From Amycolatopsis anabasis (GTDB taxonomy: Bacteria; Actinomycetota; Actinomycetes; Mycobacteriales; Pseudonocardiaceae): a stretch of 60,575 bases of DNA. A program made the position numbers and the translations under genes. The notes beneath the pieces are model-generated. The model made no database searches. It was given only the letters and a program-made list of their open reading frames with translations, and was not told the origin of the DNA. The stretch covers positions 1-60,575 of the forward strand of contig NZ_VTHK01000051.1 in the NCBI RefSeq assembly GCF_009765355.1, read 5' to 3'. Positions 51,067 to 59,833 of the stretch are shown here, piece after piece (position 1 is the first letter of the stretch; each line of letters begins with the position of its first letter).

Positions 51067-51605
51067 TCCGACTCCTCCTTCGACTCCGTCTCGGCGTTGT
51101 TGATCATGCCGCAGGCGTCGTCTTCCAGCAGCTTCAGGTCCGCGGTCGGCGGCTGTTTGAACTCGATCTCGAGCACGGCCTTGGCGACCGTGCGGTAGTC
51201 GACGTCCCGGATCGCCGAATCCACGAGCATCCGGACCGAGTCCTCCCCGGCGTGCCCGACCCGGCCGACGAACTCCGCGCCCTCGTGCGGGCTGACCCGC
51301 GCCAGGCGGTACTTCGCGCGGCGCCAGTGTCTCGGCTTGGTGAGCGGGCGATCCACGCCCGGCGAAGTGACCTCGAGCGTGTACGCGCCCGCGATCAAGT
51401 GCTCATGCGCGTCGAGCACGGCGGATACGGCACGGCTGATTTCCGCGACCTCGTCGAGTCCGACTCCGTCGTCGCCATCCACGACGACCTTGACCAGCTT
51501 GCGGCGACCCGCTTGCTGGACGTCGAGCGCGTCCAGGTCGAAACCCGCGCCTCTGACGGCCTCGGCCACGATCGGCTCGAGCCGGCCAGCGAGTTCTCCT
51601 GCCAC
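51063..51605 (-). CDS. rimP: Ribosome maturation factor RimP
   Basis: RimP, 180 residues, needed for 30S assembly. The core has the conserved SRAVSAVLDAHEHLIAGAYT, LEVTSPGVDRPLTKPRHWRR and, near the end, VLEIEFKQPP. The tail is acidic (ETESKEESE). It is first in the rimP-nusA-ylxR-infB operon. The GTG start at 51605 has a weak GGAG about 10 bases upstream. Confidence 0.95.
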   Translation of the reverse strand: MAGELAGRLEPIVAEAVRGAGFDLDALDVQQAGRRKLVKVVVDGDDGVGLDEVAEISRAVSAVLDAHEHLIAGAYTLEVTSPGVDRPLTKPRHWRRAKYRLARVSPHEGAEFVGRVGHAGEDSVRMLVDSAIRDVDYRTVAKAVLEIEFKQPPTADLKLLEDDACGMINNAETESKEESE

Positions 51606-51723
51606 CTTGGCGCTCTCCTGTTCAATCCACTTGGTTCAACATCAGGCTCAGTGAAGGTCCAGCTTATCTCGTACCCGCCGGGCACCGCCGCCTGCGACGG
51701 CTCGCCTGGCAGGATGGGTCCAC

Positions 51724-52665
51724 GTGACCGCACGATCCACTGACCGTCCGGCGCCGCGGACCCGGCGCGAGGTGCTGCGCGCGGGCGCGCTGGCCGCCCT
51801 CGCCGTTCCCCTCGCCGCCGCCTGTAGCAGCGGTTATGCCGATGGTCCCGATCCGCTGGCCCCGCTCGCCGAGCAGGCGAAGGCGGACGCGGCGGCGGCG
51901 AACGCGGTCGCCGGGTCCGGGCTCGCCCAGCAGGTGGCCGCCGCGCGCAGCGCGCACGCCCAAGCCCTTCAGTCCGAAGTGGACCGCCAGAACCAGCCGA
52001 AGGGACCGGCCCCGGCCACGCCGCAGGCGCCCCCCGGAATGGACGGGCTCAAGCAGCGGCTGGCCCAGGCGCGCAAGCAGGCCGAGGAGCTGGTGGCCGG
52101 GCTGCCCCGGTACCGCGCGGGCCTGGTGGCCGCGGTGGCCGCCGGATGCGCCGCGCTCCAGCGGCTGTCCGATCAGCTCGGCCCGGGCGAGGCCCCGGCG
52201 CCGGTCGATCCCGCGGCGGCGGGGAAGCCGGGCGCGGAGTCGGTGCCCGCGCTGCAGCAGGCGCTGGACGCCGAGCACGCGGCGGTGTGGGTCTACGGAC
52301 TGGTCAGCGCGTACCTCCCGGGCGACTTCGCGTCCTCGGCGAACGAGGGCGCGGCCGAACACCGGAACCGCCGGGACGCGTGCGAACGCATGCTGAACGC
52401 CGCCGGGGTCGCCCCGCAGGCGGCCGAACCCGCGTACGTGCCGCCCAAACCGGTGACCGACGCGGCGTCGGCGAAGAGCGTGGTCGCCACGGCGGAAGCG
52501 GACTGCGCGGCGTCCTGGCGCGGCGTGCTGGAGAACACCGACGACGCCCAGCTGCGCGGTGTGGCGCTGCGAGCCCTGGTCGCGTCGGCCCGGCGCGGCA
52601 CCCGCTGGCGCATCGCCGCCGGGGAACAACCGTCCGCCATCGCGCTGCCCGGCTCCCCCGCCTAG
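51724..52665 (+). CDS. DUF4439 ferritin-like Tat lipoprotein
   Basis: 313 residues. A twin-arginine signal (TRREVLRAGALAALAVPLAA) ends at a lipobox Cys (about 34). A Gln/Ala-rich helical spacer follows, then a DUF4439 domain with EHAAVWVYGLVSAYL and NEGAAEHRNRRDAC, the pattern of ferritin-like four-helix bundles. It is divergent from rimP, as in mycobacteria. A CAGGAT -10-like box lies 8 bases before the GTG, so it may be leaderless. Its TAG overlaps the GNAT stop at CTAG. Confidence 0.87.
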   Translation: MTARSTDRPAPRTRREVLRAGALAALAVPLAAACSSGYADGPDPLAPLAEQAKADAAAANAVAGSGLAQQVAAARSAHAQALQSEVDRQNQPKGPAPATPQAPPGMDGLKQRLAQARKQAEELVAGLPRYRAGLVAAVAAGCAALQRLSDQLGPGEAPAPVDPAAAGKPGAESVPALQQALDAEHAAVWVYGLVSAYLPGDFASSANEGAAEHRNRRDACERMLNAAGVAPQAAEPAYVPPKPVTDAASAKSVVATAEADCAASWRGVLENTDDAQLRGVALRALVASARRGTRWRIAAGEQPSAIALPGSPA

Positions 52666-53156
52666 CGGGCCCGGGCACGCCACACCACCCCGAGTGCGGG
52701 GTCTTCGGTAGGACTTGGTTCGAGCCGCTCCACGGTGAAGCCCTCGCGCTCGTAGAACGCGCCCGCGCGCTCGTTGGCCGCGAAATGTTCGACATACAGC
52801 CGATCAGCGTTGGCGGGCAGCTGCCTGATGAGGGCATCGAGCAACTGAGCGCCCAGCCCGCGGCCGCGATGCCGGGGGTGGAGGTAGAGCTTGTAGACCA
52901 CGTGGTCGGCTCCTCTGCGGCCGCGCTGCCCGACGCCGACAAGCTGCCCGTCGGCCTCGGCGACGACCACCAGCCCCTCGGCCACGGCCGTGCCGACGTG
53001 CGTCTCGTTCCACCACGTGCGGACCTGCTCGTCCGCGGCCTCCGCGCCGATCAGCGGCGCGTAGTGGGGTCGAATGTGCGCCTCGCCGAACCGGCAGATG
53101 GCCGCGACATCGCCGTGCTCGGCATCCCGCACGACCGGTTCGACTCTCGACGCCAT
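52662..53156 (-). CDS. GNAT-family N-acetyltransferase
   Basis: 164 residues. The acetyl-CoA loop is LHPRHRGRGLGAQLLDALI, followed by the C-terminal NERAGAFYEREGFTVERLE. The acceptor is unknown. The ATG at 53156 begins the protein just before the fold. Downstream it overlaps the DUF4439 stop. Upstream, a 56-base gap separates it from a membrane-protein gene on the same strand. Confidence 0.87.
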   Translation of the reverse strand: MASRVEPVVRDAEHGDVAAICRFGEAHIRPHYAPLIGAEAADEQVRTWWNETHVGTAVAEGLVVVAEADGQLVGVGQRGRRGADHVVYKLYLHPRHRGRGLGAQLLDALIRQLPANADRLYVEHFAANERAGAFYEREGFTVERLEPSPTEDPALGVVWRARAR

Positions 53157-53212
53157 CGCACGCTCCCTCAGCGAACCACGCCCGATCTCGCCCTGACCAG
53201 ACAACCGACGGG

Positions 53213-53857
53213 TCAGCGGAGGCGTTCGTCGAGGTGCAGGGCTTCGGTGCTGATCCGTTGGAGCAGGGCCTTGTTCTGGTGCTTGTCGAAGAACTCGGCC
53301 AGCACGATGGTGACATCCGCGCCGGTGACCTGGGAGTTGTACTGCCCGGTGGCGAGCTTCGGCGCCCCGGCGATCTTGGCGGTGCCGTCCTTGACCAGGT
53401 CGTTGACGTTCCCGGTGTTGTCGGCCTCGGTGAGCGCCTTGAGCTCCTGCGCTTGTTCCGGCGCCGGCATGGTCACCAGCGCGACCGACACCAGGGCTCG
53501 CGCGCCGTCCGTCGCCACGCTGTAGAGCGCCCGGGACACCCGCTTGCACGGGTGCTCGGCGAACCACTTCTTCGTGGTGCCGTAGGCGTTCGCCGCGCAG
53601 TCGGTGGCCACGACCGGGCCTTCGGCGGTGGTGAACTGGAGTTGCTGCGCCCGCGGGTCCGGACCGGCCCCGCCGTCGGCGGCGTCGTCGTGCCGGATCA
53701 GCCACCAGACGAGCCCGGAGACCACCGCGACCACCACCAGCCCGGCCGCCTTGAGGACGACCGGTTTCCCCCGCCGCGGTGGGGGCGGACCGGCGGGGAC
53801 CCGCTGCATCGGCGCCGTGTCACCGATGCGAGGAGAAGTAAATTGCGCACCAACCAC
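53213..53857 (-). CDS. Single-pass membrane protein of unknown function
   Basis: 214 residues: a short Pro-rich cytoplasmic N-terminus, one helix (about 35-55, VVLKAAGLVVVAVVSGLVWW) and an extracytoplasmic domain with two cysteines (in TDCAANA and EHPCKRV). The domain is unassigned. The GTG at 53857 follows a -10 TACCGT (53871-53866) with an 8-base gap, so a leaderless start is likely. It resembles many actinobacterial exported hypotheticals. Confidence 0.75.
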   Translation of the reverse strand: MVGAQFTSPRIGDTAPMQRVPAGPPPPRRGKPVVLKAAGLVVVAVVSGLVWWLIRHDDAADGGAGPDPRAQQLQFTTAEGPVVATDCAANAYGTTKKWFAEHPCKRVSRALYSVATDGARALVSVALVTMPAPEQAQELKALTEADNTGNVNDLVKDGTAKIAGAPKLATGQYNSQVTGADVTIVLAEFFDKHQNKALLQRISTEALHLDERLR

Positions 53858-53891
53858 GCCCGCATACGGTAGAGCACGGGCGCGGCCGGGT

Positions 53892-54914
53892 TCACCCGAA
53901 CGCGGTCAAAACCCGTTCGACATCACTGAGCGTGTTGTAGAGGTGGAAGCCGACCCGTGCCTTCCCGGCACGCGCCCCGGCGACGATCCCGGCCGCCTCC
54001 AGCCGGGCCGGATCGGCGTCGAGGGCCACGATCGCGCTGCCCCGCGGCGGCAGTCCGAGCCTGGTCAGCAGCGTGTCGGCGAGGTTGACGCAGTGCGCCG
54101 CGACCGCGTCGGGATCCAGCCCCGCGAGATAGGGCAACGCGACCGACGCGCCGAGGTGGGCGAGCCAGGCCGGTGACAGATCGAAGCCGCGCGCGTCATC
54201 GGCGAGCCGCAGCGGCAACCCGTAAATGCTCTGCCACCGCTCCCCGCCCGCGTACCAGTTCGCGGCGACCGGCACGGTGCGCTCGGCGGCCCGCGGATGG
54301 ATCGCGAGCCACGCCGCCCCGCGCGGCGCGAGCAGCCACTTGTACCCGGCGGCGACCACCCAGTCCGCCCAGTCCAGCCGGACCGGCAGCCAGCCGGCGG
54401 CCTGCGTCGCGTCCAGCAGCACCGGCACCCCCGCCGCCTCGGCCGCCGCGCGCAGGGCGTCCAGATCCACCCGGGCCCCGTCGGCGGACTGGACCACGCT
54501 GACCGCCACCAGATCGTGCTCCGCCACCCGGGACGGCAGCGCGGGCAGATCCACCTCGGTGACCGTGATCCCGCGATGCGCCTGCGCCGCGAACGGAAAC
54601 GACACGCTGGTGAACTCGCGCCGGGCGACGAGCACCCGGGCGCCGTCGGGCAGGCCGGACGCGACCAGGGCGACCAGCTGCGACGCCGTGGCGCCGATCG
54701 CGACCCGGTCGCCGGGAACCCCGATCAGGCGGCCGAACGCCGCACGCGAGGTTTCCACCACCTCGTCGAAGTCGCCCGGGCGATCGGCGCCGGTGCGCCA
54801 CCGGCCGACCGCCTCGGCCACCGCGTCCGCGATCTCGGTCGACGGGATGCCGATGCTGGGGGTGTTGAGGTATCCGTCCGGTACGTCGAAATCGGCTCCG
54901 AAAGCAGTCCGCAT
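53892..54914 (-). CDS. Class V aminotransferase-fold PLP enzyme
   Basis: 340 residues. The PLP lysine is in VVAAGYKWLLAPRG, and the preceding VLLDATQAAGWLPV holds the Asp/Gln that contact the cofactor. This is the class V family (cysteine desulfurase, kynureninase, isopenicillin epimerase relatives). Reaction and substrate are unknown. The ATG at 54914 follows a -10 TAGCCT (54927-54922) with a 7-base gap; the in-frame GTG and TTG upstream lie within that promoter. It is divergent from the monooxygenase-fold gene. Confidence 0.88.
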   Translation of the reverse strand: MRTAFGADFDVPDGYLNTPSIGIPSTEIADAVAEAVGRWRTGADRPGDFDEVVETSRAAFGRLIGVPGDRVAIGATASQLVALVASGLPDGARVLVARREFTSVSFPFAAQAHRGITVTEVDLPALPSRVAEHDLVAVSVVQSADGARVDLDALRAAAEAAGVPVLLDATQAAGWLPVRLDWADWVVAAGYKWLLAPRGAAWLAIHPRAAERTVPVAANWYAGGERWQSIYGLPLRLADDARGFDLSPAWLAHLGASVALPYLAGLDPDAVAAHCVNLADTLLTRLGLPPRGSAIVALDADPARLEAAGIVAGARAGKARVGFHLYNTLSDVERVLTAFG

Positions 54915-54921
54915 GATCACG

Positions 54922-54966
54922 AGGCTAGCCAAACCTTGACCTCAACAATGGTTCAGTTTCTACCGT
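54922..54966. promoter_or_regulatory. Divergent promoters with a long 19-base spacer
   Basis: Minus-strand -10 TAGCCT (54927-54922) serves the aminotransferase. For the plus-strand gene, -35 TTGACC (54936-54941) and -10 TACCGT (54961-54966) are 19 bases apart, and the ATG follows 7 bases later. The spacer contains a partial palindrome around CAACAATGGTT. A 19-base spacer with a central palindrome is the layout of MerR-activated promoters, but the match is imperfect. Confidence 0.4.
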
Positions 54967-54973
54967 TCGCAGC

Positions 54974-55606
54974 ATGCGAGAACAGCCGAAGATGATCCGG
55001 GACATCCCGCCCGACCTCACCCGCTCCGACGTGGGCACGATCCTGGTCAGCCCCTGGCTCGTGGGCACGCCCGAACGCCAGCGGGCCGCGGTCGACTCGA
55101 CCATCGCCGAATGGTCGGACCTGCGCTGGCCGGACGCCTTCCTTTCGCTCAACTGCTTCCTGAACGCCGCCGGCGACACCGTGCTCAACTACGCGCAGTG
55201 GACCAGCGACGAAGCCCATCGCGAGTTCATGCGCACCCAGCGCCCGGCGCTGGTCCGCGAGATCGACGCCGCGGTCGCCGACATCGAACGTCCCGGGGTC
55301 GTCCGGTACCGGCTCTACCGCAGCAAGATCGCGGCGGACCCCGCCCCGTCCGGAAGCGTGGTCGTGGTCACCGCCGACTTCGACGGCCCGGAACGCGCGC
55401 GGCCGTGGGCGGACACCGCGCTCCGCGCGCTGGAAGAGGATCCCGTCTCCGCGCACTTCCACGTCAGCCTGGACGGCACCCGGGTCCTCGTCTACGCGGA
55501 AGGGGCGGACGACTCCGCCTGGCAGCGCGTCCAGGACATCCCCGGGCCCGACCGGTTCGACAGCCAGCGGTACCGGCTCTACCGCAGCCTTTCCCGGCCG
55601 CGCTGA
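54974..55606 (+). CDS. Duplicated dimeric-barrel (ABM-like) protein
   Basis: 210 residues with two related halves. Each half ends in the same motif, VVRYRLYRS and SQRYRLYRS, and each carries an antibiotic-biosynthesis-monooxygenase-like ferredoxin fold (LNYAQWTSDEAHREFMRTQR and the VLVYAEG stretch). The fusion would make an internal dimer. It may be a cofactor-free oxygenase or a binding protein. The start is leaderless-like. The end overlaps the HAD gene by 28 bases. No biosynthetic cluster is near. Confidence 0.78.
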   Translation: MREQPKMIRDIPPDLTRSDVGTILVSPWLVGTPERQRAAVDSTIAEWSDLRWPDAFLSLNCFLNAAGDTVLNYAQWTSDEAHREFMRTQRPALVREIDAAVADIERPGVVRYRLYRSKIAADPAPSGSVVVVTADFDGPERARPWADTALRALEEDPVSAHFHVSLDGTRVLVYAEGADDSAWQRVQDIPGPDRFDSQRYRLYRSLSRPR

Positions 55607-56247
55607 TCCGCCAGGATCGGCACGAGTTCGGTCAGCGAACCGACCACCCAGTCCGCGGTCCGGGACACCGCCGGATCGTTCGCGAGCAACCAGCCGTGCG
55701 GACCGTGCCGGATCAGCGCGGTCCGCAGGCCCCGCGCCCGCGCGGGCGTCACGTCGTTGCCGGGATTGTCGCCCACGTAAAGGATTTCGCCGGGATCGGC
55801 ACCCGGCGCCAGTTCGACGACCCGATCGAAGAACGCGGCATCGGGTTTGGCGGCGCCCCACTCCTCCGAGGTGGCGATCGCGTCGACCGGCAGGTCCAGT
55901 TCCCGCAGCAGTTCGCCGGTGCGCGCGGTCTGGTTCCCCGCGACGCCGACCCACAAACCGAGCGCGCGCAACGCGGCCAGCGCCGGGCGGGTGTCCGGGT
56001 AGAGATCGGCCTCCTCGATCACCTCGCCCCGGCCCACCAGGTCCCGGCGCCGCCGCTCGGCGGCGAGGTCGAAGCCCGGCCGGAACAACTGGAACGCCTC
56101 CAGGTTGTCCCGGCCGAGCGCGGTGACCGCGCCGATCACCGCGGAGAACGTGTGCCGCGGCACGCCGATCCAGTCGGCCCAGTTGGCGCATTCCCGCGAA
56201 TCGTCGAGCAGGGTCTCGCCGATGTCGAAGACGACCGCGGAGATCAT
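55579..56247 (-). CDS. HAD-superfamily hydrolase
   Basis: 222 residues. Motif I is VVFDIGETLLD (nucleophile Asp8, with Gly instead of Asp at +2), motif III has a Lys in EWGAAKPDAAFF, and motif IV is YVGDNPGNDV. This is a small phosphatase or dehalogenase-type HAD; the substrate is unknown. The ATG overlaps the PH-domain protein's stop (ATGA), so it is co-translated with the two PH-domain genes upstream. Confidence 0.88.
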   Translation of the reverse strand: MISAVVFDIGETLLDDSRECANWADWIGVPRHTFSAVIGAVTALGRDNLEAFQLFRPGFDLAAERRRRDLVGRGEVIEEADLYPDTRPALAALRALGLWVGVAGNQTARTGELLRELDLPVDAIATSEEWGAAKPDAAFFDRVVELAPGADPGEILYVGDNPGNDVTPARARGLRTALIRHGPHGWLLANDPAVSRTADWVVGSLTELVPILADQRGRERLR

Positions 56248-57764
56248 GCCCGTTCCAGGAACGGCCCCAGCAGATCCGGCACGGCCTCCTCGGCGAACGC
56301 GAGGCCCTCGTCCTCCCCTGCGTCGAACACCGAGTACGCCCCGGAACCCGCGGCGGTGGTCGCGGTCAGCGTGAGCAACCCCTTGCGCCGCTGGAAGATC
56401 GACTGCTTGACGGTCCAGCCGATCACCCCGGCGCGTTCCAGCGCCACCGTGCTGCGCCGGACCGCGCCGTGCCGGGACACCAGGTAGCGCCCGGTGATGC
56501 CATGCCCGAGGTTCCGGTAGGCGTCCAGCGCGAGCAGCACCGCGACCGGGAGTCCGACGACCGCGCTGATCCACGCGATGTGCAGCAGGACCTCGGTCAG
56601 CAGCGCGCCGAGCAGGGCCAGCACCGCGACGAGCACGAGCACCGAGCCGAGCCACCAGCGCAGCCGCCGCCCCCGGGCCGCGCGCGGGTGCCCGGTGAGC
56701 CGCGCGGCGACGGTCGGCGAGACCTCCTCGCGCAGCACGTCCGCGGCCACCCGGTTCGCCACGTCCAGCGGCGCCGGGGGAAGCAGCGTGTGGTAGTCGG
56801 TCTTCTCGTCCTCCTTGCGCTGCCGGATCCCGGTGGCCACCGCGTCGACCCGGGCCGCGCCGACGAGCCGGTTGCCGATCGGCTCGATCACGTCGACCCC
56901 GCGCAACCGGCGCTCCTCCACCGAAATCGACCGCGTGGTGAGCAGCCCGCGGTGGACCCGCAGGGTGCCACCGGGTTCGCGCTCCAGCTTGAAGTTCCAC
57001 CACATCTCGACGAACAGGCCGAGCGAGCCGATCACGCCGATGATCCAGGCGACCACGGCGAGGATCACGATCGCCGCCACCAGCGGGATGTCGCCGAGGA
57101 ACTCGATCGCCCAGTGGATCACGCCGTTCTGCGCGCCGAACCAGTCGGCGACGCGCAGCACCAGGCCGAACGCGGCGAGCCCGAGCGCGGGCGCGACGAA
57201 GGACACCGGCGCGTACCGGATCCAGCTCCAGTCCAGCTTCGCGATCACACCCTCGGGACTGCGCTCATCGGCCGACGTGACCTCGGCGCGCCGCAGCAGT
57301 TCCCGGCGCAGGCGTTCGGCGTCCGGCCGGGCGAGCGGATCCAGTTTCAGGCGCGAGTTCTCGCTGCCCTCGTGCTGCCCGGTGCCGACGGAAAGCGCGG
57401 CGAGCCCGAACAGCCGGTGCAGCGGGTTCGCGGTGAGGTCGACGCTGCGGATCCGTTCCCGCGGCAGGGAACGCCGGGATTTCAGGACGAACTGGAAGTG
57501 CCATTCGAGCCGCTGCTCGGTGACGCGGTACCGGGTCGCGCGCCAGCGGACCAGATCGGCCAGCGCACCGCCGCCGATGAGCAGCGCGGCACACGGCAGC
57601 ACCCAGGCCAGCGCGAACCCGAGCCCGTGCCCGCCGGCGATGCCGATCGTGGTCGGCACCCCGGCCCCGCAGGCGACCCCGGCCATGGTCACCGCGGTCA
57701 TCCGGACCGTGCGGCGATCCAGCTGTTCCCACGGCGTCGCGTCCGTGCCCTCCGCCGTGCTCAC
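56244..57764 (-). CDS. Bacterial PH-domain membrane protein, YdbT-like
   Basis: 506 residues. Repeated membrane hairpins alternate with bPH2 (DUF304) domains; one reads GRALADLVRWRATRYRVTEQ-like, another LRVHRGLLTTRSISVEERRL, and the last TGRYLVSRHGAVRRSTVALE. This is the YdbT architecture, which pairs with a YdbS-like protein. In B. subtilis the pair protects against certain antimicrobial proteins. The GTG overlaps the YdbS-like stop (GTGA). The HAD gene follows. Confidence 0.85.
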   Translation of the reverse strand: MSTAEGTDATPWEQLDRRTVRMTAVTMAGVACGAGVPTTIGIAGGHGLGFALAWVLPCAALLIGGGALADLVRWRATRYRVTEQRLEWHFQFVLKSRRSLPRERIRSVDLTANPLHRLFGLAALSVGTGQHEGSENSRLKLDPLARPDAERLRRELLRRAEVTSADERSPEGVIAKLDWSWIRYAPVSFVAPALGLAAFGLVLRVADWFGAQNGVIHWAIEFLGDIPLVAAIVILAVVAWIIGVIGSLGLFVEMWWNFKLEREPGGTLRVHRGLLTTRSISVEERRLRGVDVIEPIGNRLVGAARVDAVATGIRQRKEDEKTDYHTLLPPAPLDVANRVAADVLREEVSPTVAARLTGHPRAARGRRLRWWLGSVLVLVAVLALLGALLTEVLLHIAWISAVVGLPVAVLLALDAYRNLGHGITGRYLVSRHGAVRRSTVALERAGVIGWTVKQSIFQRRKGLLTLTATTAAGSGAYSVFDAGEDEGLAFAEEAVPDLLGPFLERA

Positions 57765-58261
57765 GTCGCGTCCCCGGGGGTGGCCTGGGTGGTCTCGGTG
57801 AGCTGTTCGGCCAGCTGGGCGGCCAGTTCGTGGTCGAGGCCCTCGATCTTCACCGCACCCCGCGCGGACGCGGTGGTGACCGTGACGGTGGCGAGCTTGA
57901 ACCACTGCTGCAACGGCCCGCGGAGGGTGTCCACGGTCTGGATGCGCGACATCGGCGCGACCCGCCACTCCTGCCAGAAGAAGCCGGTGCGCGTGTAGAC
58001 CGCGGTCTCGGTGCATTCCCAGCGGTGCACCCGGTAGAGCCAGAGCGGGATCAGGAGCACGCAGAGCGCCCCGATCACCGCGAGCACGGCGCCCGGCAGC
58101 AGCATCCAGAACCGGGCCGGCGGGATGAGTATCCCGAGAATCGCCAGCGTCACGACCAAGGGCGCGAACAGCAGCAGGATCTGCACCCGCCACCAGCCGA
58201 TCGCCCGGCGGTTCAATTGGTTTCGCGGCGGCCGCAGCCGCACTTTCTCTTGCCCCGACAC
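57761..58261 (-). CDS. Bacterial PH-domain membrane protein, YdbS-like
   Basis: 166 residues. Two membrane helices (about 27-46 and 54-74) are followed by one bPH2 domain (VHRWECTETAVYTRTGFFWQ, then RIQTVDTLRGPLQQWFKLA). This is the YdbS half of the YdbS/YdbT pair. It is co-translated with the YdbT-like gene. The membrane glycosyltransferase gene ends 41 bases upstream on the same strand. Confidence 0.86.
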   Translation of the reverse strand: MSGQEKVRLRPPRNQLNRRAIGWWRVQILLLFAPLVVTLAILGILIPPARFWMLLPGAVLAVIGALCVLLIPLWLYRVHRWECTETAVYTRTGFFWQEWRVAPMSRIQTVDTLRGPLQQWFKLATVTVTTASARGAVKIEGLDHELAAQLAEQLTETTQATPGDAT

Positions 58262-58302
58262 GCTATCCCCTCTGTTTCACTGTGGAGTCCACAATGGACT
58301 AT

Positions 58303-59823
58303 TCAGGCGCGGTGCATCCGGTCCCACAACCGGGGCCACGGTTCGCGTGGCCCCTCGCACAACCACACCACGACCCCTTGGTTCACGTTCACCTCGTTCG
58401 CGTCCAGCCGGGTCACCCCGGCCTGGCGGACGCCGGTGAAGAACGTGCGCAGCACCTCCGACTGACCGCCGACGTAGAGCACGGTAGTGACGTCGTCGGC
58501 CGGACGGCCGGAGTACCAGTAGCCGCGCTCGGGGCCGTAGGCCGCGGGGAGCCCCCGTTCCGGGCCGTAGACGTCGAGCGCGCTGGCCTGCCAGTAGGAG
58601 TCCCCCATGACCACGGCGTGTTCGCGGGCCTCCGGCGGCAGTTCGCGGTAGGCCGTCGCCACGGTGTCGGCCACCTGCGGCCAGCCGAGGCTGCCGCTGG
58701 CGACGAAGTCCGTGGTGGTCACCCAGGACAGCGGCCGCACCGGCAGGGCGAGCGCGACCGCCAGCAGGGCGGACACCGCGTACACCGGCCAGGTGGGCAC
58801 CCAGCGCCACCAGCGGGCGGCGCCGTGCCGCTCGATCCGGACCGCCGACGCGGCGAACAGCAGCGCGTACAGGCCGGAGACGTAGTAGTACCGGCCGACG
58901 GTGATGACGAAGATCGCGGTGACGAGCACGACGGCCACGCCGAGGAAGCGGAAGTCGCGGAACTCGGGGGCGCGCAGCAGGTGCCAGAGTCCGTGGCAGA
59001 CCAGGAAGGCGCCGACCAGCACCCCGGCGAAGACGATCGCGAGCGGGACGAACAGCCACGGCCCGCCCATGAACCGGTTGACCTGTTCGGCCACGATCGC
59101 CTGCATGTCGAAGTACGGCCAGTCGTTGCGCGCCTGCCAGAGCACGGTGGGCAGGGTGGCGAGCACGGTGATCACGGCGCCTGCCCACAGCGCGGGGCGG
59201 CGCAGCAGCTCGCGCGGGCCGAGGACGAGCGCGGCGACGCCGAGGGCGAGCCAGAAGAAGACGATGAGGAACTTGCCCTGCATGGCGAGCGCGGTGGTCA
59301 GCCCGGCGAGGAGCAGCAGCCGGTCCGCGCGGGTGCGCACCCAGCGCACGAGCAGCCAGGTGGTCAGGCCCCAGAGGAAGGGGTCGATCGTGTAGGTCGC
59401 CAGGAGGTGGCCGGAGGCGAGCAGCTGGAAGGAGATCGCGTAGGCGCCCGCGGCGAGCGTCTGGGCGCGGCGGCCGCCGCCGAATTCGCGGGCGATCAGC
59501 GCGGCGAGCACGACACCGAGCGCGGTCAGCAGGGTCGCCGGGAGCCGCAGGCCCATCACCGAACCGGGGAAGATCGCGTCCATCAGCCGGGCGAGCGCGG
59601 GGACCAGCCACGGATTGTCCGCGTACCCCCAGGCGAAGTGGTACTTGCCGGAGGCGAGAAAGTAGAGCTCGTCGCCGAAGTAGCCGAAGCGGCCGCTGAG
59701 CGCGAACAGCAGGACGGCGACCGCGCCCGCGATCAGGAAGACGGGCAGCCGGGCCAGCGGCGGGATGCCGGAGTCCGCGTGCTCGGGCGCGGCCGTTGCC
59801 TCGCGACTCGCCGAAGCCTCCAC
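58303..59823 (-). CDS. ArnT/PMT-like membrane glycosyltransferase (GT39/GT83 type)
   Basis: 506 residues, about eleven helices. The first loop has the catalytic-region pattern FGYFGDELYFLASGKYHFAWGYADNP, typical of the PMT_2/ArnT superfamily, which transfers sugars from polyprenyl-phosphate. A soluble C-terminal domain of about 130 residues follows. The acceptor is unknown. The GTG start has a GAGGAG site. It is divergent from a tetR gene across a 36-bp palindrome, so it is probably the regulated target. Confidence 0.85.
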   Translation of the reverse strand: MEASASREATAAPEHADSGIPPLARLPVFLIAGAVAVLLFALSGRFGYFGDELYFLASGKYHFAWGYADNPWLVPALARLMDAIFPGSVMGLRLPATLLTALGVVLAALIAREFGGGRRAQTLAAGAYAISFQLLASGHLLATYTIDPFLWGLTTWLLVRWVRTRADRLLLLAGLTTALAMQGKFLIVFFWLALGVAALVLGPRELLRRPALWAGAVITVLATLPTVLWQARNDWPYFDMQAIVAEQVNRFMGGPWLFVPLAIVFAGVLVGAFLVCHGLWHLLRAPEFRDFRFLGVAVVLVTAIFVITVGRYYYVSGLYALLFAASAVRIERHGAARWWRWVPTWPVYAVSALLAVALALPVRPLSWVTTTDFVASGSLGWPQVADTVATAYRELPPEAREHAVVMGDSYWQASALDVYGPERGLPAAYGPERGYWYSGRPADDVTTVLYVGGQSEVLRTFFTGVRQAGVTRLDANEVNVNQGVVVWLCEGPREPWPRLWDRMHRA

Positions 59824-59833
59824 CGCGTCTCCT

